Source: DASWJZ01 sp963846475
GTDB taxonomy: Bacteria > Pseudomonadota > Alphaproteobacteria > Rhizobiales > Afifellaceae
Assembly: GCA_963846475.1 (NCBI GenBank)
Contig: CAWJVZ010000003.1
Span: forward strand, 620,001-684,000
Direction: 5' to 3'
DNA: 64,000 nucleotides
The notes under the pieces were generated by a model that saw only the letters and a list, made by a program, of their open reading frames with translations, was not told where the DNA came from and ran no database searches. This document shows positions 56,601-64,000 of this stretch, piece by piece. Positions within the stretch are counted from its first letter, which is position 1, and each line of letters opens with the position of its first letter. Made by a program: the position numbers and the translations under genes.

Positions 56601-57371
56601 ATGACCGAACGCGCCGTCGCGACCTATCCGAGCCTGGCCGGACGGACCGTCTTCGTTTCGGGCGGGGCGAGCGGCATCGGCGAGGCGATCGTGCGCGCCT
56701 TCGCCGGGCAGGGCGCCAGGATCGGCTTCGCCGACATCATGGAGGAGGCCGGGACAAAACTTGCCGAGGAGCTGAGCGGCGAGGGCGCCGAGGTGTTTTT
56801 CGTGCCCTGCGACCTCACCGACATCGCCGCTCTGAAAGCCGCCGTGGCCCGCGTCGCAGCAGAGCTCGGCACCATCACGGTGCTGGTCAACAACGCCGCC
56901 AACGACACGCGCCACGATTGGCGTAACGAGACGCCGGAGAATTTCGACGCCCGCATTGCGGTCAACCTCAGGCACTTCTTCTTCGCCATCCAGGCGGTCG
57001 CCCCGGGCATGATCGAGGCCGGCGGCGGGTCGATCATCAATTTCGGCTCGATCTCCTGGATGGTGGGGAGCCGCGACCTGCCGGTCTACATGACCGCCAA
57101 GGCCGGCATACACGGCATGACCCGGTCCTTTGCCCGCGAGCTCGGCCCGCACCGCATCCGCGTCAATACCGTGCTGCCCGGCTGGGTGATGACCCAGCGC
57201 CAGCTGAGACTGTGGGTCAACGAGGAGACCGACAAGCTGCTCGCCGAGCGGCAATGCCTGCCTGACCGGCTGCAGCCGCACGACCTCGCCCGCATGGTGC
57301 TGTTCCTCGCCTCCGACGACAGCGCCATGTGCACGGCGCAAAATTTCATTGTTGATGGCGGCTGGGCGTAG
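56601..57371 (+). CDS. SDR-family sugar dehydrogenase
   Basis: 256 residues. The Rossmann motif is TVFVSGGASGIGEAIVRAFA, the structural NNAAND, and the catalytic set Asn-Ser-Tyr-Lys with NFGSISWMVG and YMTAKAG (Tyr and Lys). It resembles rhizobial D-galactose or L-arabinose 1-dehydrogenases (NNAANDxRH pattern), which make the lactone that feeds the KDGal route encoded at 37-41 kb. The substrate is inferred. GGAGG lies before the ATG. The stop codon TAG at 57369 is part of the GTAGCCCGGATGG repeat. Confidence 0.87.
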   Translation: MTERAVATYPSLAGRTVFVSGGASGIGEAIVRAFAGQGARIGFADIMEEAGTKLAEELSGEGAEVFFVPCDLTDIAALKAAVARVAAELGTITVLVNNAANDTRHDWRNETPENFDARIAVNLRHFFFAIQAVAPGMIEAGGGSIINFGSISWMVGSRDLPVYMTAKAGIHGMTRSFARELGPHRIRVNTVLPGWVMTQRQLRLWVNEETDKLLAERQCLPDRLQPHDLARMVLFLASDDSAMCTAQNFIVDGGWA

Positions 57372-57456
57372 CCCGGATGGAGCGAAGCGCAATCCGGGGC
57401 CAACATCTCCCGATCGCCTGCCCACCCCGCATTCCGCTCCGCTTCATGCGGGCTAC
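57366..57456. repeat. Inverted palindromic repeat of the GTAGCCCGGATGGAGCG type, copy 2
   Basis: The left half GTAGCCCGGATGGAGCGAAG continues CGCAATCCGGGG. The right half read backwards is GTAGCCCGCATGAAGCGGAG followed by CGGAATGC. It has the same layout as 34591-34677, and again its first TAG is the stop of the gene before it. Confidence 0.78.
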
Positions 57457-57488
57457 AAAAAAAGAAGAAGGGGCCCGCAGGCCCCTTC
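57454..57488 (-). terminator. Rho-independent terminator of the system 2 binding-protein gene
   Basis: On the minus strand GAAGGGGCC pairs with GGCCCCTTC around a 4-base loop, followed by TTCTTTTTTT. It lies 24 bases after the stop codon at 57512. Confidence 0.88.
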
Positions 57489-57511
57489 CGTGATCCAATG
57501 CGGAGAGCAGC

Positions 57512-58534
57512 TTAGCCGCTCACGCAGGCGTCCACGTTCTCCTTCGTGCACTCGTCGAGGCCGGTATAGACAGGGTTGTCGACCGTCTCGCCCTTGATGA
57601 TCTTGATCAGATAGTCCGGCGCCTCGCGGCCCATCTGGTACGGACGCTGACCGACATTGACCTGGCTGAAGCCGGCGCGAACCGTGTCGAGCTGGCAGCC
57701 GACCGTGTCGCCGGCGACGACGACGAGGTCGCCGCTCGCGAAGCGGTCCTTATACTGCTCGCCGGTGGCGTTGAAGGCTTCGCAGCCCTGCTGGGCCCAG
57801 CCGCCGAGAAGCACATAAGCCTTCAGGTCCGGGTTGGCGGCCAGCACGTCGGCGAACTGCTGGTTGGCGGTCGCGATGTCGTCGTTGGTGAAGGTCGGCG
57901 CGACCTCCGTCCAGCCGCCTTCGCCGGCCAGCGGGTCGCGGCTCTTGGTGGTGGAGGCCGTGAGCACCTCGCCCTTGATGCAGTCGCGGAAGCCGTAGCC
58001 GCGCTCGTTGAGGTTTTCGGCCGCCGGGTTGCCGAACATCAGCGCGACCTTGCCGCCTTCCGGCGACAGCTTTTTCAGCCACTCGCAGAACTTGACGCCC
58101 ATGCCGTAATTATGGGTGCCGAAATAAGTCGTGCGGAGGCCCTGGTCCTCCGGCAGCAGGTCGGCGTCGATGGTCATGATGGCGATGTTCTTCTTTTTGA
58201 TCTCCTCGGCCTTTTCCTTGAGCAGCTTGGCCATGGCCGGGGCGTTGGACGGCGAAATGGCGATGCCGGCGACGTCGTCGCGGGCGATCAGGTCGGAGAC
58301 TATCTGGATCTCGCCCGCCTCATCGGAGGTGAGGGCGGGACCGGTGTAGAGGCACTCATACTCGGAATCCGGGTTGGCCGCGTTCCAATCGGCGCAGCCT
58401 TTGCCCATCACCGTGAAGAAGCCGTTGTCGAGGCCCTTCACCACGACCGCGAGCGTCTTCTTGTCCTGCGCCATGGCCGACCCGAAGGACAGCGTCAGCG
58501 CCGTCGCAGCCAGCAGAAGCAATATTTTTCTCAT
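57512..58534 (-). CDS. Sugar ABC transporter substrate-binding protein (system 2)
   Basis: 340 residues. The signal peptide MRKILLLLAATALTLSFGSA is followed by a Peripla_BP_4 domain: VVVKGLDNGFFTVMGKGCAD, IAISPSNAPAMAKLLKEKAE, IAIMTIDADLLPEDQGLRTT, KVALMFGNPAAENLNERGYG and VGQRPYQMGREAPDYLIKII. Four cysteines in the mature part could form disulphides. It is transcribed away from the ATPase and permease genes on the plus strand, the FrcBCA-like arrangement but split. The ligand is unknown. Confidence 0.88.
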   Translation of the reverse strand: MRKILLLLAATALTLSFGSAMAQDKKTLAVVVKGLDNGFFTVMGKGCADWNAANPDSEYECLYTGPALTSDEAGEIQIVSDLIARDDVAGIAISPSNAPAMAKLLKEKAEEIKKKNIAIMTIDADLLPEDQGLRTTYFGTHNYGMGVKFCEWLKKLSPEGGKVALMFGNPAAENLNERGYGFRDCIKGEVLTASTTKSRDPLAGEGGWTEVAPTFTNDDIATANQQFADVLAANPDLKAYVLLGGWAQQGCEAFNATGEQYKDRFASGDLVVVAGDTVGCQLDTVRAGFSQVNVGQRPYQMGREAPDYLIKIIKGETVDNPVYTGLDECTKENVDACVSG

Positions 58535-58732
58535 GCGAACTCCCTCCCTCTTGGCAAAATGCCGTTGTTCTTCAGCTTGCCGCCCCTGTCGGCTTGCGGC
58601 CAGTCACGATGAGCCGTTGCGGCGTGGCGACTGGTACGCAGAGTCGTTGAACGGGAACCGAGCTGTGCGGCGGACCACAAAACGCGTCCGTCCGGGACAG
58701 CGACGGCGCTTTCGCACCACCGTCGCGAGCAG

Positions 58733-58755
58733 CTAATCGCTATTAGTATGATTAG
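58733..58755. promoter_or_regulatory. Candidate operator between the two halves of ABC system 2
   Basis: CTAAT (58733-58737), ATTAG (58742-58746) and ATTAG (58751-58755) are spaced by 4 bases, so CTAATcgctATTAG is an inverted repeat with a third half-site. TATGATTAG also overlaps the start of the FCD regulator gene at 56542-56550. This may be the shared site of that regulator. Confidence 0.4.
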
Positions 58756-58892
58756 TCAATTGGCTCCGGCGATTTCGCGTCCTATGCTGGGAGCGACGTC
58801 CGCGCGCCAGCTTGCGTCGCTGTCGCAGGTGAGTCTAGCTATCGGCCGAAGAAGCACCCGCCCACGGTGCGGCCGGATTGGAGGAGGTTGTT

Positions 58893-59633
58893 GTGGCGGT
58901 GCTTGAATTGTCGTCGATCTCCAAAAACTACGGCGCGATCCAAGCCCTCAACGAAGTGTCACTGCGTTTGGAGCCCGCGCAGGTGGTTGGGCTAATGGGC
59001 GACAACGGCGCCGGCAAATCGACCCTGGTGAAGATCATCGCCGGCAATTTTCGTCCGTCGCACGGCGAAATCAGGATCGACGGCCAGCCCGTGCACTTCA
59101 GTCAGCCGATCGAGGCGCGCAGGCATGGCGTGGAGATCGTCTATCAGGAGCTGGCGCTCTGCGACAATCTTACGGCGGCGGCGAACGTCTTTCTCGGCCG
59201 CGAGGTGCGCAAGGGGTTTTGGCCGATCCGCGTTCTCGACTATGCCGCGATGTACCGGCGCGCCGGCGAGCTCTTCGGCGAGCTTAAGTCCGAGACGCGG
59301 CCGCGCGACCTCGTCAAGCAGATGTCGGGTGGCCAGCGGCAGGCGGTGGCGATCGCCCGCACGCGGCTATCCAACCCGAAGATCGTGCTGATGGACGAGC
59401 CGACGGCGGCGATCAGCGTGCGCCAGGTGGCGGAAGTGCTCAACCTGATCCGGCGGCTCCGCGACCAGGGGCTCGCCATCGTGCTCATCAGCCATCGCAT
59501 GCCGGACGTCTTCGACGTGGCGGACCGCATCGTGGTGCTCCGGCGCGGCCGCAAGGTCGCCGACAAGGCGATCGCCGCCTCGTCGCCCGAGGAGGTCACA
59601 GGCCTCATCACCGGGGCAATTCAAACCGCGTGA
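58893..59633 (+). CDS. Sugar ABC transporter ATP-binding protein (system 2)
   Basis: 246 residues, a single ABC domain. Walker A lies in VVGLMGDNGAGKSTLVKIIA. The Q-loop region is VYQELALCDNLTAAANVFLG, the signature QMSGGQRQAVAIART, Walker B KIVLMDEPTAAISV and the H-loop VLISHRMPDVF. A GTG at 58893 is taken as start because GGAGGAGG stands 6 bases before it; the frame upstream to 58878 consists of the ribosome site itself. The permease follows 38 bases later. Confidence 0.9.
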   Translation: MAVLELSSISKNYGAIQALNEVSLRLEPAQVVGLMGDNGAGKSTLVKIIAGNFRPSHGEIRIDGQPVHFSQPIEARRHGVEIVYQELALCDNLTAAANVFLGREVRKGFWPIRVLDYAAMYRRAGELFGELKSETRPRDLVKQMSGGQRQAVAIARTRLSNPKIVLMDEPTAAISVRQVAEVLNLIRRLRDQGLAIVLISHRMPDVFDVADRIVVLRRGRKVADKAIAASSPEEVTGLITGAIQTA

Positions 59634-59671
59634 CGACGTGCGACAGCTGACGAAGGGAAGGACCGATCGCG

Positions 59672-60799
59672 ATGACGATGACCCTTGAGGAAAGCATCAA
59701 TCGGCAGACCCACAGCACGCTTGGCTGGCTCACGACGCGTCAGACTTTTTGGGTGTTCATCGCCGCGGTCGTCGCCTTCATCTACGTCTCCTATGCCAGC
59801 CCCTCCTTCCTGACCCCGGGCAACATCTTCAACGTTTTTCGCAATTTCGCCTTCGTCGGCATCATCGCCCTCGGCATGACGGCGGTGATCATCACCGGCG
59901 GTATCGATCTGTCGGTCGGATCGGTCCTCTGTCTGACCGGCATGGTGACCGGCATGATGATGGCGGCGGACTATTCCATCTGGCTGGCCGTGCCCGCGGG
60001 CCTGGGCGCAGCGCTCCTTGCCGGCGCCACCAACGGCGTGCTGATCGCCTACGTCGGGATGCCGCCCTTCGTCGTGACGCTCGGCATGATGTCGCTCGCC
60101 CGCAGCCTGGCCATGGTCATGTCCAACAACACCATGGTCTTCGATTTCGGCCGCGACCACGAGAAATTCATCGGGCTCGGCGGCGGCTCGACGCGCGGCT
60201 GGTTCGACCAGTTCGCTGCAGCGGCCGGCCCGGAGACGTGGCTTGGCGAAGTGTTCGCCTGGATGGCGACGTACGTGTTCGTCCCCAACCCGGCTGTGTT
60301 CCTCGGCGTCTTCGCCCTGCTGTTCGGCTTCGCGTTCCGCTGGTCGAAATGGGGCCGGCACATTTTTGCGATCGGCGGCAACGAGCATGCCGCGGTGCTG
60401 ACCGGGGTGCCGGTCAAGCGCATCAAGGTCAGCGTCTACATGCTGTCCGCGCTGATGGCGGGCATTGCCGGTATCCTGCAGGTGGGCTGGCTCGGCACCA
60501 TCACCACGGGCATGGGCACCGGCATGGAACTCATCGTCATCGCGGCGGTGGTCATCGGCGGCGCCAACCTGATGGGCGGCTCCGGAACGGCGTTCGGCGC
60601 CGTGGTCGGCGCGGCGCTGATCGAGATCATCCGCAACAGCCTGACGCTCCTAGGCATCAACCCGTTCTGGCAGGGCACCTTCGTCGGCACCTTTATCATC
60701 ATCGCGGTGCTGTTCGACAGGATCCGCGACAACAAGCAGGCGATCGTCGACCTGACGCAGGCGATGCTCCGCCCGCGCAAGGAGAGCGGACCGGCCTGA
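59672..60799 (+). CDS. Sugar ABC transporter permease (system 2)
   Basis: 375 residues of the BPD_transp_2 family. Helices and motifs include AFVGIIALGMTAVIITGGID, LSVGSVLCLTGMVTGMMMAA, GVLIAYVGMPPFVVTLGMMS and LMGGSGTAFGAVVGAALIEI. The insertion FDFGRDHEKFIGLGGGSTRG to about residue 200 makes it longer than RbsC. With the ATPase upstream and the divergent binding protein it forms a complete importer. The frame is intact. Confidence 0.9.
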   Translation: MTMTLEESINRQTHSTLGWLTTRQTFWVFIAAVVAFIYVSYASPSFLTPGNIFNVFRNFAFVGIIALGMTAVIITGGIDLSVGSVLCLTGMVTGMMMAADYSIWLAVPAGLGAALLAGATNGVLIAYVGMPPFVVTLGMMSLARSLAMVMSNNTMVFDFGRDHEKFIGLGGGSTRGWFDQFAAAAGPETWLGEVFAWMATYVFVPNPAVFLGVFALLFGFAFRWSKWGRHIFAIGGNEHAAVLTGVPVKRIKVSVYMLSALMAGIAGILQVGWLGTITTGMGTGMELIVIAAVVIGGANLMGGSGTAFGAVVGAALIEIIRNSLTLLGINPFWQGTFVGTFIIIAVLFDRIRDNKQAIVDLTQAMLRPRKESGPA

Positions 60800-60854
60800 T
60801 AGGCGGGTTTACGCGGGCGCAGCCTTGCTTTCGCACAGCCTGGCTCGGCGCGTA

Positions 60855-61010
60855 GGTTCCTCCCCCGTCGCCTGCGACGGGGGAGGGGGACCATGCGCAG
60901 CATGGTGGACGGGGCGGGCATTAAGCGCGGCGGCTGGCATCCGCCCCCTCCACCGCCTTCGGCGGTCCCCCTCCCCCGCGATGCGGGGGAGGAACGGCGC
61001 GCAGCGTGCG
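60855..61010. repeat. Palindromic repeats between convergent permease and iolE genes
   Basis: CCTCCCCCGTCGC/GCGACGGGGGAGG is a 13-base-pair stem with a two-base loop. CCACCGCCTTCGGCGG and CCTCCCCCGCGATGCGGGGG follow. The set probably serves as a two-way terminator. Nothing else is in 60800-61032. Confidence 0.65.
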
Positions 61011-61032
61011 CCGTCGAGTGGCCATTCCCGGC

Positions 61033-61932
61033 CTACGCCTCGATCGTGTAGCCCGCCTCCGTGAGCGCTTCGCTCAAGGCGGCGTAGCCGATCTTGGCGT
61101 ATTTCAGCGGCGGAGCTTTCGCAGGATCCTGCTCCGCCTCGACCACCACCCAGCCTTCGTAGCCGATCTCGGCAAGGAGGTCGGCAACCGCCCGGAAATC
61201 GATCATGCCGTCGCCGGGCACGGTGAACACGCCAGCCAAAACCGCGTCGAGGAACGACGATGTTTTGAAGTCGAGCCTCTGCAGCACCTCGCGGCGGATG
61301 TCCTTGGCGTGCACGTGGTTGATGCGTTTGCCGTGCCGGCGGGCCATGCGCAGCGCGTCGCCGCCGGCGAAGGTGATGTGGCCGGTGTCGAACAGCAGCC
61401 CGACCGCCTCGCCGGTAAAATTCATCAGCCGGTCGACGTCGTCCTCCGTCTCGATCGCCGTCGCCATGTGGTGGTGGAAGGAGAGCGGCACGCTCTGCTC
61501 GTGGCAGTGCTCGGCGAAGGCGGTCAGCTTCTTGCCGTAGGCGCGCATCTGCTCGTCGTCGAGCCGCGGCCGGCGGGCGAGCGGCACGTCGCGCTTGTTC
61601 TGCACCGTGCCGGTCGTCTCGCCATAGACCAGAACGCTGGCGCCGTTCTCGCGGAACAGCTCCAGCTGCGCGTGCGCGCGGTCCTTCTCCCGGGCGAGCT
61701 CGTTCTCCAGCACGAGACCCGAATACCAGCCCGAAACGAGCTTTAGATCATGCGCGGCCAGCACTTCCTTGAGCTCGCGCGGCGTCTTGGGGAATTTTCC
61801 GCCGGTCTCCGTGCCGGTGAATCCCGCCTCGCGGCTCTCGGCGAGGCACACCTCGAGCGGCGTGTCGCCGCCGAGCTCCGGCAGGTCGTCGTTGGTCCAG
61901 GCGATGGGCGCGATGCCGAGGCGGGCTTTCAT
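61033..61932 (-). CDS. iolE: Myo-inosose-2 dehydratase
   Basis: 299 residues of the xylose-isomerase-like TIM-barrel family. The start MKARLGIAPIAWTNDDLPEL is followed by EAGFTGTETGGKFPKTPREL and KLVSGWYSGLVLE. Metal-site residues lie in PLSFHHHMATAIETEDDVDR, LFDTGHITFAGGD and the downstream HVHAKD. It dehydrates 2-keto-myo-inositol to the dione that IolD cleaves. It lies 25 bases downstream of iolD on the same strand, so it is the second gene of the pair. Confidence 0.92.
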   Translation of the reverse strand: MKARLGIAPIAWTNDDLPELGGDTPLEVCLAESREAGFTGTETGGKFPKTPRELKEVLAAHDLKLVSGWYSGLVLENELAREKDRAHAQLELFRENGASVLVYGETTGTVQNKRDVPLARRPRLDDEQMRAYGKKLTAFAEHCHEQSVPLSFHHHMATAIETEDDVDRLMNFTGEAVGLLFDTGHITFAGGDALRMARRHGKRINHVHAKDIRREVLQRLDFKTSSFLDAVLAGVFTVPGDGMIDFRAVADLLAEIGYEGWVVVEAEQDPAKAPPLKYAKIGYAALSEALTEAGYTIEA

Positions 61933-61957
61933 GCTGTTGTCCTTGCTTGCAGCGCTC

Positions 61958-63815
61958 TTAAACCCCGACCCGCTGCTTCTCGCGGCCCTTCGCCTGCTCG
62001 GCACGCGCCTTCTGCACCTCGGCGACGCGTCGCTCACCTCGGGCACGCCGACGTCCCACCAGGCGTCGCCCGGCGTCCAGGCATAGGCGTCCGTCTTGAC
62101 CACGATCACCGTCGTGCGGTCGGTCGTCTTGGCCCAGCGGAGCGCGTCTTCCAGGTCGGTCAGGCTCTCCACGTTGCGGGTCAGCGCGCCCATCGAGGCG
62201 GCGTGCGCGGCGAAAGTCGACGTCGACCTCGTTGACGATGCTGCAGTCCTCGATCTGGTTGTTGAAGGACGGCACGCCCTTGGCGTTCTGCAGGCGGTTG
62301 ATGACCGCGAAGCCGCCATTGTCGCAGAGCACGACGATCAGCTTGTGGCCGGTCAGCACCGTCGAATAGATGTCGGAGTTCATCATCAGGTACGAGCCGT
62401 CGCCGATGAAGGCGATGACGTCGCGGCTCTCGTCGGCCATCTTGGCGCCCCAGGCGCCGGCGATCTCGTAGCCCATGCAGGAGAAGCCGAACTCGCAGTC
62501 GAAGGTGCCGGGCGTCTTCACCTGCCAGTTCTTGCAGAGCTCGCCGGGAAAGCCGCCGGCGGCGGTCAGCGCGAGGTCGCGTCGCGCCGGCCACGCGGTT
62601 CGCCGCGCCGACCACCTGCGCGTAGCTCGGCACGTTGGTGTTGGTCGGCCGCGTCGCCGTCGCCGACCATGTCGTTCCAGTCGCGCGTATTCGGCCTCGC
62701 CGCGCGCCGCATCCAGCGCCTCGTCGCCGCGCCAGTCGCCGAGCGCCGCGCCGAGCTCGACGACGCTCTCGCGCGCGTCGCCCACCACGGAACAGCGCCC
62801 GGTGCTTGGTGGCGTCGAAGCGGCCGGCGTTGAGCGCGACGAAGCGCGCGTCCGGCGAGAACACCGACCATGAGCCGGTGGTGAAATCCTGCAGCCGCGT
62901 GCCGATCGCGACGACCACGTCGGCGTCGCCGGCGAGCACGTTGGCCGAGGCCGAGCCGATGACGCCGATCGGCCCGACATTGTGCGGGTGCTCGTGGGTG
63001 AGCGACGCCGCGTCCGGCGATCGTCTCGGCGACCGGCAGGCCGTGCCGCTCGCGCGAACTCGGTGAGCGCCTCCTCGGCCAGCGAGTAGCGCACGCCGCC
63101 GCCGGCGATGATGAGCGGCTTCTTCGCCTTCTTCAGAAGCGTCCGCCGCGCGCGACGATCTCGCCGCGGTCGGGCCGCGGCACGGCGGATGCGGTGGATG
63201 CGCGGCTCGAAGAACGCTTCGGGGTAGTCGAAGGCGAGCTCCTGCGTGTCCTGGCAGAGGCCGAGGAAGGCCGGCCCGCAATCGGCGGGGTCGAGCATGG
63301 TCGCCACCGCCTGCGGCAGCGACGAGATGATCTGCTCGGGATGGGTGATGCGGTCCCAGTAGCGGGTCACGGCGCGGAAGGCGTCGTTCACCGTCGTGGT
63401 CGGGTTGTTGAAATGCTCGACCTGCTGCAGCACCGGGTCGGGACGGCGGTTGGCGAAGACGTCGCCGGCGAGGAAGAGGACCGGCAGCCGGTTGGCCATG
63501 GCGCGTGCCCGCCGCCGTCACCATGTTGGCGGCGCCGGGGCCGATGGAGGAGAGCGCCACCATGATCTGCCGCCGCCGCTTCGCCTTGGCGAAGCCGATC
63601 GCGGCAAGCGCCATCGACTGCTCGTTCTGGCCGCGCCAGGTCGGCAGCTCGTCCTTCACGGCCTCGAGCGCCTCCGAGAGGCAGGTGACGTTGCCGTGGC
63701 CGAAGATGGCGAAAACGCCCGGGAACAGCGGCACCGTCTCGCCGTCGATCTCGGTCTTCTGGCTGATCAGATAGCGCACCAGGGCCTGCGCCATGGTCAG
63801 GCGGACCGTCTTCAT
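61958..63815 (-). CDS. iolD: 3D-(3,5/4)-trihydroxycyclohexane-1,2-dione hydrolase, frame broken many times
   Basis: A thiamine-diphosphate enzyme of inositol breakdown. Pieces in all three frames are collinear with IolD: MKTVRLTMAQALVRYLISQK, GHGNVTCLSEALEAVKDELP, NRLPVLFLAGDVFANRRPDP, HEHPHNVGPIGVIGSASANV, GFSCMGYEIAGAWGAKMADE, the ThDP motif FIGDGSYLMMNSDIYST and TDAYAWTPGDAWWDVGVPEV. I count about nine frame changes between 62030 and 63510. The corrected length is about 615 residues. The dense breaks suggest poor consensus or, less likely, decay. GGAGA precedes the ATG at 63815. Confidence 0.85.
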
Positions 63816-63842
63816 GTCTCCTCCCCCGGCGTTTCCCGGATG

Positions 63843-63863
63843 TTGGTCTATTCTCTTAGACAA
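63843..63863. promoter_or_regulatory. Dyad upstream of iolD
   Basis: TTGGTCTA (63843-63850) and TTAGACAA (63856-63863) form an imperfect inverted repeat around TTCTC. It is in the 164-base gap between divergent iolD and the next plus-strand gene. TTGGTCTA also occurs at 55703-55710 upstream of ABC system 1. Confidence 0.35.
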
Positions 63864-63979
63864 TCCCGAACGGCTCGGCGAGACGGACTCTACCGCCCCG
63901 GAAGCCGCCCCCCGGAAGCCATGGATCCGCAGCTTGACCTGTCCGGGCACTCGCCGTACAACCACTTGAGAGGTGATCC

Positions 63980-64000
63980 ATGAGTGAAACCGTGACGCGT
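63980..64000 (+). CDS. Start of a gene divergent from iolD, truncated by the window edge
   Basis: ATG at 63980 with AGAGGTGA 3-10 bases upstream opens MSETVTR. Only seven codons are visible, so no family can be named. Position suggests another inositol gene or a regulator. Confidence 0.4.

Overview
The window is a stretch of chromosome from a high-GC alphaproteobacterium, most likely of the order Hyphomicrobiales (Rhizobiales). The grounds are a continuous str-S10-spc-alpha ribosomal cluster with adk between secY and rpsM; the yajC-secD-secF-Mth938-phytoene-synthase-like gene order; a small DUF1127 protein; a roughly 1,600-residue NAD-glutamate dehydrogenase; and many periplasmic sugar-uptake and oxidative sugar-catabolism genes. 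No species can be named from the sequence alone.

Layout. 1-12.9 kb: the start of a dipeptide-binding protein gene, corA, two oppositely oriented tRNA genes (Pro-CGG, Gln-TTG), a 2-hydroxyacid dehydrogenase, a DUF815 ATPase, the preprotein-translocase accessory operon yajC-secDF followed by relatives of the mitochondrial complex I assembly factors NDUFAF3 and NDUFAF6, trmFO, and several small or uncharacterised genes. 12.9-31.3 kb: rpsL-rpsG-fusA-tuf, the S10 and spc operons, secY-adk and rpsM-rpsK-rpoA-rplQ, closed by a clear terminator. 31.3-36.3 kb: a Do-like periplasmic protease, rarA, a two-gene chromate transporter and a VOC protein. 36.4-41.4 kb: sugar-acid catabolism (aldose epimerase, AraD1/GguC protein, ketoglutarate-semialdehyde-type dehydrogenase, KDGal kinase, KDPGal aldolase). 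41.5-46.3 kb: NAD-GDH. 46.3-52.7 kb: an accessory island with an IS5-type element, an IS481-type element, palindromic repeats, and an orphan CHASE3 histidine kinase beside a periplasmic sugar-binding protein. 52.7-64 kb: two ABC sugar importers, a GntR/FCD regulator, a sugar dehydrogenase of the SDR family, and the inositol genes iolE and iolD.

Function. The core third is translation and secretion machinery. The right third describes a bacterium that imports simple sugars through ABC systems with single-domain ATPases, oxidises them (SDR dehydrogenase, mutarotase), and splits the sugar acids through KDGal/KDPGal and a 2-oxoglutarate-semialdehyde branch; GDH then links 2-oxoglutarate to glutamate.

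Data quality. At least fourteen sites outside iolD, including seven inside six essential ribosomal protein genes, carry what looks like one extra base; iolD alone has about nine more indels. The essentiality of the hosts and the uniform sign make uncorrected insertion errors in the consensus the most likely explanation. Those genes are annotated as intact genes with a broken reading frame, not as pseudogenes.
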